A stretch of DNA of 64,000 bases from Cytophagales bacterium. GTDB taxonomy: Bacteria; Bacteroidota; Bacteroidia; Cytophagales; Amoebophilaceae. The stretch lies in assembly GCA_020629455.1 (NCBI GenBank), contig JAHDDH010000001.1:69703-133702 (forward strand), given 5' to 3'. Position 1 is the stretch's first letter; each line of letters opens with the position of its first letter. The translations under genes were made by a program, and so were the position numbers. Below, piece by piece: positions 37,047 to 46,619 of this stretch. Under the pieces are notes generated by a model, which was not told the DNA's origin, ran no database searches, and saw nothing but the letters and a program-made list of their open reading frames with translations.

Positions 37047-37643
37047 ATGTATTTCCTAAAATATTTTTTCTTTTTTTTACTTTTATCATCCTATGGCCAT
37101 ACGTATGGGCAAGCGATTCATGCAGATTATGCGGTATTTTTGAGCAGTGAAAAAGAAACGATGGAAAAGGCTTTGCAGCAAATGATCATCAAGCAAAAAA
37201 ATGCAACTGTCCAAATGCGTCATATAGTGCTTATGAGTGATCAAAATAAACTCAATGCTAACACCATCCACACCCTTGCTCAAGAGTTGCATAGAAAGAA
37301 AAAAACGTTGGCAAGATTTTTAGAAAGATGTGGTAAAGAAACATCTGATCAGCTTACTCAATCAGATTTATGGAAGTACATTTGGGATATGAAAGTATCT
37401 CGTAGTGTAAAAAAAAAATATATACACAACCATCATCTGTTTTTGATAGAGCATGCCTATCATCCCAACGAAGATGTTGAAAAATGTATCGAGCATTTTT
37501 TCACTATATTAAAACCTAAAGGATATTGTTATTTTTTTCTAACCGCATTGCAAATGGAAAAAATACAGAAGAAAATAAAAAATATACAAGCCAAATATCC
37601 TGAGACTATCTGTCATTTTTATCCTATAAAAAATTTAACCTAA
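37047..37643 (+). CDS. Exported protein of unknown function, methyltransferase-like C-terminus
   Basis: 198 residues beginning with a clear signal peptide ([19 protein letters not shown]). The central part is helical and basic. The last 60 residues, [20 protein letters not shown] followed by [16 protein letters not shown], look like the motif IV-V region of a class I methyltransferase, but no SAM-binding motif I is visible before it. The resemblance may reflect a degenerate fold or chance. The gene lies between a methyltransferase and dapD with short gaps (24 and 7 bases). Function not assigned. Confidence 0.6.
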   Translation: MYFLKYFFFFLLLSSYGHTYGQAIHADYAVFLSSEKETMEKALQQMIIKQKNATVQMRHIVLMSDQNKLNANTIHTLAQELHRKKKTLARFLERCGKETSDQLTQSDLWKYIWDMKVSRSVKKKYIHNHHLFLIEHAYHPNEDVEKCIEHFFTILKPKGYCYFFLTALQMEKIQKKIKNIQAKYPETICHFYPIKNLT

Positions 37644-37650
37644 ACTTTTT

Positions 37651-38475
37651 ATGAAAAATCATTGGCCTTCCCTGATCGATGCTGCTTGGGAAAACCATGC
37701 CTTATTGAAAGAGTCTAAAACAATTACCACTATTCAAGACATTTTAGCAGCTTTAGACCAAGGATTTATCCGTGTGGCTTCTTATGAAAAAGAGCAATGG
37801 ATTATTCATGAATGGATTAAAAAAGCAGTAACACTTTATTTTGCAATTTGTAAGATGCAAGTCTACCATGCAGATCCTTGTGTATACTATGATAAAATTC
37901 CCCTAAAAAAAGATTATGCACAAAAAGGGGTAAGAGTAATTCCCTCAGCTGTTGCACGATATGGAGCTTATGTAGCTCCTGGTGCTGTGCTTTTAGATGC
38001 TTTTGTCAACATTGGTGCTTATATAGGAGAAAATACACTGATTGACATAAAAGCAGGTATAGGAAGTTGTGCCCAAATTGGTAAAAATATTCATATCAGT
38101 GCAGGAGTTATCATAGGGGGGGTTTTGGAGCCTATACAAGCCAAACCTGTCATTATAGAAGATGGTGCCTTTATAGGTGCCAATAGTGTAATAGTAGAAG
38201 GGGTACATATAGGAAAAAAAGCAGTCATTGCTGCTGGTGTTACACTGACGGCCACTACAAAGATCATTGATGTCAATCAAAAAGCTGAAGAACAAAATTT
38301 AGAAAGAGGTTATATTCCTGACAATGCTGTAGTAGTACCAGGCACTGTAAAGAAAAAATTTGTTGCTGGTGAGTATTATATGCCTTGTGCTATGATTATT
38401 GGAGAACGAAAAAAAAGTACAGATGAAAAAACAGCTTTGAATAATACGTTAAGAGCTTTTGATCTTTCAGTATAA
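37651..38475 (+). CDS. dapD: Tetrahydrodipicolinate N-succinyltransferase
   Basis: A 274-residue left-handed beta-helix acyltransferase. N-terminal helical domain ([12 protein letters not shown]) then hexapeptide repeats, with the DapD-specific [35 protein letters not shown], and [20 protein letters not shown]. It succinylates tetrahydrodipicolinate on the way to meso-diaminopimelate and lysine, so peptidoglycan is probably made. The following 282 bases to the next gene are AT-rich without a recognised feature. Confidence 0.96.
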   Translation: MKNHWPSLIDAAWENHALLKESKTITTIQDILAALDQGFIRVASYEKEQWIIHEWIKKAVTLYFAICKMQVYHADPCVYYDKIPLKKDYAQKGVRVIPSAVARYGAYVAPGAVLLDAFVNIGAYIGENTLIDIKAGIGSCAQIGKNIHISAGVIIGGVLEPIQAKPVIIEDGAFIGANSVIVEGVHIGKKAVIAAGVTLTATTKIIDVNQKAEEQNLERGYIPDNAVVVPGTVKKKFVAGEYYMPCAMIIGERKKSTDEKTALNNTLRAFDLSV

Positions 38476-38757
38476 ATTTAGTTTTGTGTGAAAATTGTAG
38501 TATCATAGCATAGTCATTTTTCAAAAAAATAATTTTTTAATAGTTTCATTTTAAGAAAGTAATATTATTGAAAATAAAATATTGTGTAGAAGTTTTATTG
38601 ATAGCCTTTACGACTCAAGAGATCAAAAAATAAAAGTATTTATGGCATATATTCAAAACCAAAAGCCATATACAAAAAGTAAATTTATACAGTAAAGAAA
38701 ATTAGTCAATATATACAGATAATATTACCCTATTAAAAAGATGATCTATCACTATTC

Positions 38758-39525
38758 ATGATTATTAAAGTATTGGGAAGTGGAGCATCTTTAGGAGTGC
38801 CTATGCTACAATGTAGCTGTGTTACCTGTACTTCTTTAGATCCAAAAGACAAAAGAACCAGAAGTTCCGTTTTAGTCACTGTGTGTGATAAAAATATTTT
38901 GATTGATATAGGACCTGATTTTAGAGCACAAGCCCTACAACATAAGATTTCTTCGATTGATACATTATTAATTACCCACGAACATAGTGATCATACTGCA
39001 GGACTTGATGACATCAGGCCATTTTATTTTTTTTCGAAAAAAAGTATTCCTTTATATGCTAATGTACGTACGATACAGATGATTCAAAAAAAATTCCATT
39101 ATTTTTTTAACAAAACTGATTCGTCTGGTTGTATGACTTTGCATCCTATTGATTTAGATTATCAAAAAATTAAATTATACGAAGATATTATCATGACACC
39201 TATTTATGTACAACATGACCAGTTGTCTATTTTAGGATTTCGCATACAAGATTTTACCTACATTACAGACGCTAGCAAAATAGATTTTTTAGAAATAGAA
39301 AAAATAAAAGGTTCTCAAGTGTTGATGTTGAATGCTATAGGAAAAAATCAGCATCGTGCTCATTTTTCTTTACAAGAAGCTATATCCTTAGCACAGTATA
39401 TCAATGCTCCCAAAACTTATATTACTCATATGAGTCATTGGATGGAACCATATGCAAAAGTCAGTAGCATTTTATCTTCTAATATTTTTTTAGCTTATGA
39501 TGGTTTGACAATATCTCTTGTTTAA
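38758..39525 (+). CDS. MBL-fold metallo-hydrolase (PhnP-like)
   Basis: A 255-residue beta-lactamase-fold hydrolase. Motif I-II: LITHEHSDHTAGLDDIRPF; further metal ligands in YITDASKID and ITHMSHWM. The N-terminal CSCVTCTSLDPKDKRTRSS resembles the Cys-pair loop of PhnP-type phosphodiesterases. Bacteroidota carry this as a housekeeping gene of unclear substrate. Motif II keeps HxHxDH. Confidence 0.88.
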   Translation: MIIKVLGSGASLGVPMLQCSCVTCTSLDPKDKRTRSSVLVTVCDKNILIDIGPDFRAQALQHKISSIDTLLITHEHSDHTAGLDDIRPFYFFSKKSIPLYANVRTIQMIQKKFHYFFNKTDSSGCMTLHPIDLDYQKIKLYEDIIMTPIYVQHDQLSILGFRIQDFTYITDASKIDFLEIEKIKGSQVLMLNAIGKNQHRAHFSLQEAISLAQYINAPKTYITHMSHWMEPYAKVSSILSSNIFLAYDGLTISLV

Positions 39526-39567
39526 AATTTAAAAATTATTCCCCAACATATATCAAAAAATTTTACT

Positions 39568-40362
39568 ATGGCATGGCAAACGATTCAAAAATTTCAACAT
39601 ATTCTTTTTGAACATCATGATGGCATTGCTCGTATCAGTATCAATAGACCTGAAGTGCACAATGCTTTTACACCACTTACGGTAAAAGAAATGTCAGAAG
39701 CTATGACCTATTGTTATCATGAGGTCAATATTCGTGTGGTTATTTTAACAGGTGTAGGGAAAAAAGCTTTTTGTAGTGGTGGTGATCAAAGGTTTAGGAC
39801 TAAGGGAGGGTATGTTGATACACAAGACCAAGTGCCTAGTTTAAATGTTTTGGATTTACAAAAACAGATCAGAAGTATACCGAAGCCTGTCATTGCTGCA
39901 GTGGCTGGATGGGCTATAGGCGGTGGACATGTACTACATGTGGTTTGTGATTTGACTATTGCAGCAGACAATGCACGTTTTGGACAAACAGGACCTAAGG
40001 TAGGGAGTTTTGATGGTGGTTTTGGTGCTTCTTATCTTGCTCGTATTGTTGGACAAAAAAAAGCCAGAGAAATTTGGTTTTTATGTGAGCAATACAATGC
40101 AACAGAAGCATTACAAATGGGTTTGGTGAATAAAGTAGTATCTTTAAAAGATTTAGAAGTTACTTATGTTGCTTGGGCAAAAAAAATAATGGAAAAAAGT
40201 CCTTTAGCTATTCGTTTGTTAAAATCTTCCTTCAATGCAGAGCTTGATGGGCAGGCAGGTATTCAGGAGTTGGCAGGTAATGCCACACATTTGTATTATT
40301 TATCTGATGAAGCACAAGAAGGAAAAAAAGCTTTTTTAGAAAAAAGAAATCCTAAATTTTAA
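39568..40362 (+). CDS. menB: 1,4-dihydroxy-2-naphthoyl-CoA synthase
   Basis: 264 residues of the crotonase fold. MenB-specific features: [15 protein letters not shown] (oxyanion hole and the SGGDQ loop), [40 protein letters not shown] with the catalytic Asp, and the C-terminal FLEKRNPKF. It closes the second ring in menaquinone synthesis. This supplies the quinone used by ActC/NuoL-type respiration seen in the window. Other men genes are not adjacent. Confidence 0.96.
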   Translation: MAWQTIQKFQHILFEHHDGIARISINRPEVHNAFTPLTVKEMSEAMTYCYHEVNIRVVILTGVGKKAFCSGGDQRFRTKGGYVDTQDQVPSLNVLDLQKQIRSIPKPVIAAVAGWAIGGGHVLHVVCDLTIAADNARFGQTGPKVGSFDGGFGASYLARIVGQKKAREIWFLCEQYNATEALQMGLVNKVVSLKDLEVTYVAWAKKIMEKSPLAIRLLKSSFNAELDGQAGIQELAGNATHLYYLSDEAQEGKKAFLEKRNPKF

Positions 40363-40385
40363 ATAATTTTTTATCAATAAAAAAC

Positions 40386-40404
40386 TATTCCTTTATAAGG
40401 AATA
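40386..40404. repeat. Perfect hairpin after menB
   Basis: TATTCCTT-TAT-AAGGAATA, an 8-base stem with a 3-base loop, 24 bases after the menB stop. No T-run follows, so it may be an RNA-stabilising 3' hairpin rather than a terminator. Confidence 0.4.
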
Positions 40405-40454
40405 ATAATTGAATACAAAATTTTTTCGAACATTAAAGATTTTGTTGTGATTGC

Positions 40455-40511
40455 ACAGTATTACTTTTTTTTTCTAAAAAATTTTTATCGCATAATAAAA
40501 AGTAATACTGT
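40455..40511. terminator. Bidirectional terminator-like inverted repeat
   Basis: Perfect 15-base arms ACAGTATTACTTTTT and AAAAAGTAATACTGT separated by 27 bases, located between the convergent menB and symporter-fusion genes. The A/T ends of the arms give T-rich tails on both strands. The long loop makes it weaker than a classical terminator. Confidence 0.4.
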
Positions 40512-40526
40512 AGTAGAGATAATTTT

Positions 40527-43500
40527 TTAATTTTTTTGTTTCAGCACGTTAAAAGATAGGTCTTGTAATTTTTTTGATAGACTATCAAATGATAGTAGCC
40601 GTGCTATTGGCACGAAAAATAGCAGTGTTTCTTCTGCTTTTCGTTTTTGACTTCTGATTGATTGACATTTTATTGTTTGCATATTATGTAAACGATCAGC
40701 AAGTTTTATTGCAAAAATATGACTATCGCCTATGGCAAGTAATTTTTGGATATTTTCTTGTGGTGACAATTTGATAAGATATAAATCAGGATCCTTCTCA
40801 TAAGATAGGTGGGTTACTCCTTCTACTAGCCTTGCTACATTTCTATTAAATAGTACTGTAATTTGCTCCAAGCTTAGTGGTGTATCTTCTACTGTATCGT
40901 GTAATAAAGCAGCAATGATGGTATCTTCTTCTGTTTTGAGCGAACTTACTATTTCAGCTACTGCTAATGGGTGTGTATAAAAAGGTTCTCCAGAATTTCT
41001 TTTGGTACTTCCATGATATCTTTTCATAATTTCTATCGCCTTTGTTATTTTTTCTATATTGATATGTGGTGTTTTTTTGATTTGAGCTAAAAATTTTTTT
41101 TCTGCTATTTCAACATAATAATCCATTGCTATTGGTGGATCTTGAGAAAGGTCCATCAAATCTAGCTCTTTTGGTCTTAATGTTGTAATGTCACAAGGAA
41201 TTACATAAAATTGTGTCATTTGATATTCTTTTTTTATTTCTAGTTGCTCATATCCATAATGCGCCTGGATAATACGATGATTGTTCATGAGTAGCAATGC
41301 ATCTGTTTTTACAATTTCTACTAAATTTTTCTTGCTAGATTTATATATATCCTGTATCAGAGGTATTTTTTCTGCAATAGTAATGATAATAGCAAAAGCT
41401 GGTATTTTTTTGATATAGTTTTTTTGTACACAATGTAAGTCATAGCCTAATTGTGTATTTTTGATATCTATGGTGATTGATTTTGATGGATGTACATTTT
41501 GTATAAATACAATCGTATGTGTAATTAAATTCACTATTTTTTCTACATCACAAACAATGTTTTTCTGTGTTATAGTGCATTTCCATTGTATATTTTTTGA
41601 CAAATTTTGTTTTTTTATCTGTTCTTCTACTTGTTGTATCAATGTATGAATATTGATTTTGGTAATGTCTAGTTTCAAATATTTTAAAACTCTATTTTCT
41701 AATTGGTCTAGATGATATGCTAGTGGTGTAATTTTTTCGTCTAACGTTTGCATTTCTACAATAATTTTATTGTCTAAATTTTTTTTCTTTACCGAACTGA
41801 GAATATTTTTGCTCAACAAAGCAATTTCATGTAATTTATGAGCCCCTGCTTCTTGAAATTTTCGAGCAAATTTATAGCCTTCCTGATAGCTTTTCAATAA
41901 TGCCTTACTCATGTTTTGATTTTTAAACATCAATGCTAAATTTTCAGCTTCTACCCCTTTTTTTGCTTGTCTGAAACGGATCAAAGCAATAATGAAAATA
42001 CTGAACAAAGACAGTCCATATAAAAATTTAAATTGGCTTTGTGCTGGAATAATCACTTGAGGTATATCGCCTATATAGATCAAAAAGATGGCTTTTGATA
42101 AAAGCCATCCTAGTATCAGCATACCCATCCATAATGGCCATTCTAATAAAAGTGCTATGAGTACAATGTTTAAAAGAAAAATGAACATTTGAGCCTCATG
42201 AAACCCACTCATAATGAGTAGTACTCCACCAATGACAAATAAAATGTAAAATAAAGCTATAGGCCAAGCAAAAGCGATGAATTTTTTTCCTTTGAAAGTA
42301 AGGGGCCAGGCAGGATAGGTAATAAAAGCCGAAGCAGTAATAATGACAGAATGAAAAATATGATTATACAAGGTGTTGTACTGCATTCTGATATCTTCAG
42401 GAATGATAAAAAAAGAACCATACGTAGCACCTAGCATATAAATCCCAAACAAAGTATAAAATATTTCCCGAGAGGGTAAGTTTTTTTTGAGGTAAGTATA
42501 TGGTTTAGGTTGAGTGATATTTTTATATACAGATTGCCAAAAACGCCTTCTAGCAATTTTAGCAGCAATGAGTGGTTGTTTTTCTTTGATTCCTACCCAG
42601 CCTCCTGATTGTTTCAAGAGATAATGGCTACCTATAAAAAATATAATATTACCGATCATTCCTGGAATAACACTAGTGATACCAGTATAAGAAAAAAATA
42701 TTGTCCAAATGATCACTGTGCTTATGCCAGCACTCATACCGATCAATACACTTTTTTTGGTAGTTCTAAAACCAAATATGGCAAATACAAGAGGGATTGT
42801 TACTACAGGCATGTAAAAGCTGGCTGATAGTAACATAATTTGTAAAAGATTTTGTGTGTGGAGTGCTAATACCAAAGCAATTATACCGAGTAGTACAGAA
42901 AATATTCGTATATGACTTATGGAAGGAATATAGTTTTTTTTTAATGGTTTTAAAATATCATTAATGCCTATAACTGCCGAAGCATTTAGTTCAGAGTCAG
43001 CAGTAGACATTGCCATAGCAATGATACCAATAGCAATTAATCCTTTCAGACCTGGATAGGCATAAGTATTAATGATATGATTGATTAGTTTATTTGGTTC
43101 TAAATTTGGATTATCACTTATTAATAAGACAGAAAAAATAGTAATTAATATGGTTATAAAAAAGGTAATACCTGCAGCATAGGTAAAAGATTTTTTGACT
43201 TGAGTAGTATTTTTAGCCATACTTATTCTTTGAAATATACATGGCTTTAAACTGGGAAGGGTAAAATAAAATAATAAAGCTATTGTTGAGAAAAAATTGA
43301 GATTATATCCCACAGTATTTTGTACGTTAAATAAGGGATTTTCAATGATTGTATCAATTACTTTACTAGGGCTTTTTATATGATTCCATATAATTAGAGT
43401 AAGAATAGGAATGAAAATTGAAAAAGTAATAAACTGAAAGACATCAGTAATAGTTACAGCACGAATACCCCCTAAAGCTGAATAGCTAATGATGATAAAT

Positions 43501-43982
43501 GCTGCTAGTATAATTATAAAATTACTATCTAGATCAAACATAATATTTAGCATTTTTTTAGTTACTTGTAATTGTACTGCTATAGAACCAATACCTACAA
43601 AAATTCCACTAATACCTGTGATAATACGTATCAATTTTCCATATAAATCTCCCATAGCCTCAGCTACAGAAATATTATGTAAAAATTCTCCCATACGTAT
43701 ACTTAGTATTTTGCCAATCAATAATAGGCAAAGACTTAGGCCCAATGCTGAAATGATAAAATGTAGACCAGTTTGATAAATATTAGACAGGAGATAAAAA
43801 AATAATCCACCATGTAGCCACGTAGCAATAATAGTAGCTGTTAATGTGGGTGTAGCAAAGTTTTTCCATCCAATGGCATAATGTTTTAGTGTTTTGACTT
43901 TTCTTCCTGCCCTAAGGCCTAGAATGAGGTTTAAACCTAAAAAAACACTAAAAATTATAAGATCTAGGTTGAAATTTTGCAT
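40527..43982 (-). CDS. Na+/solute symporter fused to a degenerate histidine-kinase module and a SpoT-type HD hydrolase
   Basis: 1151 residues from the ATG at 43982 (a TTG at 44018 adds 12). Residues 5-455 are a sodium:solute symporter (SSS) domain, with MAMSTADSELNAS as the sodium-site region. Residues 505-670 add further membrane helices. Residues about 690-930 resemble a kinase DHp and ATPase unit (LENRVLKYLKLDITKINIHT, CDVEKIVNLITHTIVFI), but the N-box Asn is lost and no G-boxes are seen. Residues 970-1151 match the RelA/SpoT hydrolase HD: GEPFYTHPLAVAEI, LLHDTVEDTP, IKLADRLHNM, with catalytic residues intact; there is no synthetase domain. SSS-kinase fusions such as CbrA are known; the HD addition suggests ppGpp hydrolysis tied to solute sensing (inference). 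Confidence 0.85.
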   Translation of the reverse strand: MQNFNLDLIIFSVFLGLNLILGLRAGRKVKTLKHYAIGWKNFATPTLTATIIATWLHGGLFFYLLSNIYQTGLHFIISALGLSLCLLLIGKILSIRMGEFLHNISVAEAMGDLYGKLIRIITGISGIFVGIGSIAVQLQVTKKMLNIMFDLDSNFIIILAAFIIISYSALGGIRAVTITDVFQFITFSIFIPILTLIIWNHIKSPSKVIDTIIENPLFNVQNTVGYNLNFFSTIALLFYFTLPSLKPCIFQRISMAKNTTQVKKSFTYAAGITFFITILITIFSVLLISDNPNLEPNKLINHIINTYAYPGLKGLIAIGIIAMAMSTADSELNASAVIGINDILKPLKKNYIPSISHIRIFSVLLGIIALVLALHTQNLLQIMLLSASFYMPVVTIPLVFAIFGFRTTKKSVLIGMSAGISTVIIWTIFFSYTGITSVIPGMIGNIIFFIGSHYLLKQSGGWVGIKEKQPLIAAKIARRRFWQSVYKNITQPKPYTYLKKNLPSREIFYTLFGIYMLGATYGSFFIIPEDIRMQYNTLYNHIFHSVIITASAFITYPAWPLTFKGKKFIAFAWPIALFYILFVIGGVLLIMSGFHEAQMFIFLLNIVLIALLLEWPLWMGMLILGWLLSKAIFLIYIGDIPQVIIPAQSQFKFLYGLSLFSIFIIALIRFRQAKKGVEAENLALMFKNQNMSKALLKSYQEGYKFARKFQEAGAHKLHEIALLSKNILSSVKKKNLDNKIIVEMQTLDEKITPLAYHLDQLENRVLKYLKLDITKINIHTLIQQVEEQIKKQNLSKNIQWKCTITQKNIVCDVEKIVNLITHTIVFIQNVHPSKSITIDIKNTQLGYDLHCVQKNYIKKIPAFAIIITIAEKIPLIQDIYKSSKKNLVEIVKTDALLLMNNHRIIQAHYGYEQLEIKKEYQMTQFYVIPCDITTLRPKELDLMDLSQDPPIAMDYYVEIAEKKFLAQIKKTPHINIEKITKAIEIMKRYHGSTKRNSGEPFYTHPLAVAEIVSSLKTEEDTIIAALLHDTVEDTPLSLEQITVLFNRNVARLVEGVTHLSYEKDPDLYLIKLSPQENIQKLLAIGDSHIFAIKLADRLHNMQTIKCQSIRSQKRKAEETLLFFVPIARLLSFDSLSKKLQDLSFNVLKQKN

Positions 43983-44021
43983 AAAAAAGATAATTTTTTT
44001 GATTAAAAATATAATCAAATT

Positions 44022-45710
44022 TTATTGATATCTCCTGATATATACACTATACCATACAATGCCTAAGATGATCAGCAGCAATACAGGAAAGAAAAGATTG
44101 GTCATTTGCCAAAAAAATTTTTGCTGTTCTACTTGGATAGGATCTAACATACGTAAGTGTATTTTTTTATTCTTGACTTGTATCACAGGAAGCTCTTTCA
44201 ACATATAAGCCAAAGCATTTAAAATAAAGTCCCCTTGTGCAAATGTTTTTTTTAAAAAAGGGTCATGTCCTAAAGGCAATATTGGTTTTTTCGATTGAGG
44301 ATGTACAGCATTCAATAACATATTTCCACTAGATACCACCAGCATACAATTTTCCAAACTACGATTGATATGCTTTGTCCCATGCCATGCGGTTGGTATT
44401 GGCTGATACATATATAAAGAAGTAAAATAACCTTCCAGTAAATAGGCTACTGGTTGTTTTCCTTGTTGATATAAATGAATATCAGGTCTTCCTTGACGTA
44501 AAATTTCTAAATCAATATGCATTGGCAATCCCAATTTTTCTGTGTGTGGTGAAGTATAGAGCAAAGGTGTTTTTCGGATGTCTTCTGTTTTGATCGTATC
44601 TATACTGCTCACAAATTGTGTGTATACTGGTTGTAATTTTTGTGTGATGGGGTGTGTAGCAAAATGATTCAACACAGGAAAAAATGGAAAGGGCAATAAT
44701 TGAATTTTAGGCTGATTTCCTATATTTCCTACTACAATAGGATATACCCCTGCATGAGCATCTTGTATCAAATCATAGTTGATACGCAAGCCATATTGAA
44801 AAAATAAATCATCCAAGCCAATGTCTATCGGAATAGCAAATTTTTCTCCTCGAAAAAATTTTTTCATGTCAATATTTACACGATCGATAAACCATAACAA
44901 TTTTCCTCCTTGCATGAGGTATTGATCAATGCTATATTTTTCTTTCGATGTAAAAGGTCTTTGAGGTTTAATAACTATGATAGCTTCGTAATTTTTTTGT
45001 AGACAGTCTACATTTTCCGGGAAAGTATCGAGATACTCTACTTGATAATAAGGCGCTAGCGTATGCCATAAACCTATCAGTTGTTGTTTATTCACCAGGC
45101 TATGACTTTGTAACAAAGCTATTTTTTTTTTCTGCTGTATCAAATTTTGTATACTGAGTGCAAAATGGTACTCTAAATTTTCTATTGATTGATGTAGCAT
45201 TTTTTGAGAAGACATCATTTTTGAACTTTGTAGCAGTAGCACGCCGAGCGATTGGTTTTTATACGTGAGCACAGCCCCTGGAAAGATAGTTTTTTCTACC
45301 CGTTTGCCTTTGTGTGTGGAGGATAAATAAGATGGTTGAATGCCTTGGGTTTGTAGTATTTGGATTGTTTTTTGTCTATTTTCTATGTTAAGATCATCCA
45401 AATTAATCCACTGGTATTGAATTTTTGTGTTGACTTGTTGAAAGCTGGTCAACAATGCCTTGACAGCTTGTTGTAATTTTTTAGGACCTGCAGGTAAATT
45501 ACCCGCTAAATATATTTTGATACTGATAGGTGCTTGTACTTTTTTTAGTATTTTTTTGGTGATAGGGTGTAGACTATTGCGTTTTTCTTGTGTGAGGTCA
45601 ATCCGAAAGTATCGTAAGGATTGTATTTTTTTGTTTTGTAAAATGGCAATGAATATGAGTAAAATTCCTATCCATTGCCATTTTTTTTTTTGTACTATTG
45701 TTTTCAACAT
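44022..45710 (-). CDS. gldG: GldG-type ABC transporter auxiliary protein
   Basis: 562 residues: N-terminal helix (WQWIGILLIFIAILQ), a large extracytoplasmic domain with the family start YFRIDLTQEKRNSLHPITKK and LPAGPKKLQQAVKALL, GGKLLWFIDRVNIDMKKF, and a C-terminal helix (LFFPVLLLIILGIVWYSVYI). This is the GldG/ABC_transp_aux type, partner of GldF and the ATPase GldA. In gliding bacteria they form an ABC complex tied to motility; many non-gliding Bacteroidota also keep it. It overlaps gldF by 7 bases and precedes the symporter-fusion gene by 39 bases. Confidence 0.88.
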   Translation of the reverse strand: MLKTIVQKKKWQWIGILLIFIAILQNKKIQSLRYFRIDLTQEKRNSLHPITKKILKKVQAPISIKIYLAGNLPAGPKKLQQAVKALLTSFQQVNTKIQYQWINLDDLNIENRQKTIQILQTQGIQPSYLSSTHKGKRVEKTIFPGAVLTYKNQSLGVLLLQSSKMMSSQKMLHQSIENLEYHFALSIQNLIQQKKKIALLQSHSLVNKQQLIGLWHTLAPYYQVEYLDTFPENVDCLQKNYEAIIVIKPQRPFTSKEKYSIDQYLMQGGKLLWFIDRVNIDMKKFFRGEKFAIPIDIGLDDLFFQYGLRINYDLIQDAHAGVYPIVVGNIGNQPKIQLLPFPFFPVLNHFATHPITQKLQPVYTQFVSSIDTIKTEDIRKTPLLYTSPHTEKLGLPMHIDLEILRQGRPDIHLYQQGKQPVAYLLEGYFTSLYMYQPIPTAWHGTKHINRSLENCMLVVSSGNMLLNAVHPQSKKPILPLGHDPFLKKTFAQGDFILNALAYMLKELPVIQVKNKKIHLRMLDPIQVEQQKFFWQMTNLFFPVLLLIILGIVWYSVYIRRYQ

Positions 45711-46429
45711 AAATTGTTGAGTTTATTTTTTGCAAAAAATAAAAAAATACTGTTGATAAAAAAGAAATAAAATAAGTGTTGTCCTTCTATCATGCCCCAG
45801 CTAAAGGCTTGGTAGCGATATATACCACCCATACTTTCGATCCACAGAGCATAATGTTGCCAAGATTGTAAAGTAGCCCATGCATTAAAGCCTTGATACC
45901 ATAAAAAACACACCAAACTACTCATAAGAAATGCTACTATTTGATTTTTTGTGCATGTAGATATGCCAATGCCAATGGCCATATATGTGCTTCCCAATAG
46001 CCATAATCCTATATAAGCAGTGATGATACTCGCTGTGTCTATATGGCCAGTGGGTTGGCTGAGGCAATAAATAGTGATGTAATAAGGAAAGGTGAGTAGA
46101 AGAATGAAACCAAGAATAGAGAGGAGTGCTAGGTATTTTCCTAAAATAATTTTTGTGGTGGAGAGCGGACTTATTTGGAGCAAGGCCAAGGTTTTCATTT
46201 TTTTTTCTTCAGCAAAAGTGCGCATGGTAAGGGATGGTATTAAAAATAAAAATATATAAGGCGCGCTGTGAAAAAATATTTGTAAGTCGCCGTAGCCCTG
46301 ATCTAAAGTATTGTTTTCAGGCCATACCCATACCCATAGTCCTGTAAGGACTAAAAAAAAAATAATTGCAACATACCCAATCAATGAAGAGAAGAAATGA
46401 TTAATTTCTTTATAAAAAATCGCTAACAT
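45704..46429 (-). CDS. gldF: GldF-type ABC transporter permease
   Basis: A 241-residue ABC-2 type permease with six helices. MLAIFYKEINHFFSSLIGYV and IPSLTMRTFAEEKKMKTLAL with LLQISPLSTTKIILGKYLA are the conserved ABC-2 coupling segments of GldF. It is first in the minus-strand operon gldF-gldG-symporter fusion. GldA, the ATPase, is not in the window. Gliding itself cannot be inferred without gldJ/K/L/M/N and sprA genes. Confidence 0.88.
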   Translation of the reverse strand: MLAIFYKEINHFFSSLIGYVAIIFFLVLTGLWVWVWPENNTLDQGYGDLQIFFHSAPYIFLFLIPSLTMRTFAEEKKMKTLALLQISPLSTTKIILGKYLALLSILGFILLLTFPYYITIYCLSQPTGHIDTASIITAYIGLWLLGSTYMAIGIGISTCTKNQIVAFLMSSLVCFLWYQGFNAWATLQSWQHYALWIESMGGIYRYQAFSWGMIEGQHLFYFFFINSIFLFFAKNKLNNLC

Positions 46430-46564
46430 ATTTTGCGAATATAAAAAAGTATACGTGTAGGGTATGTGTTCTTATGGAAAATTGGGTGATAATTTTATAT
46501 TTTTTATTTATTGGATTCGTTTATTTTTTTCATAGCTATTTAAAATTTTTTGAAGGTAGTTTCT

Positions 46565-46596
46565 TTTGAAATACAGTCAAAATAAATTTATCTTTA
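46565..46596 (+). promoter_or_regulatory. Putative Bacteroidota promoter for the M23-bactofilin unit
   Basis: TTTG (46565) is followed 20 bases later by TATCTTTA (46589), close to the consensus TTTG-N19-21-TANNTTTG. The predicted start site near 46603 lies about 17 bases before the TTG start codon. This is the best promoter match found in the window. Confidence 0.5.
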
Positions 46597-46619
46597 GGAG
46601 CATTTTATAAATTTCTGTT

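Noticed and set aside
38476-38757. Gap between dapD and the MBL hydrolase as a regulatory element
   Set aside because: Only a weak 6-base inverted repeat (TATGGC/GCCATA); no riboswitch-like conserved core recognised.
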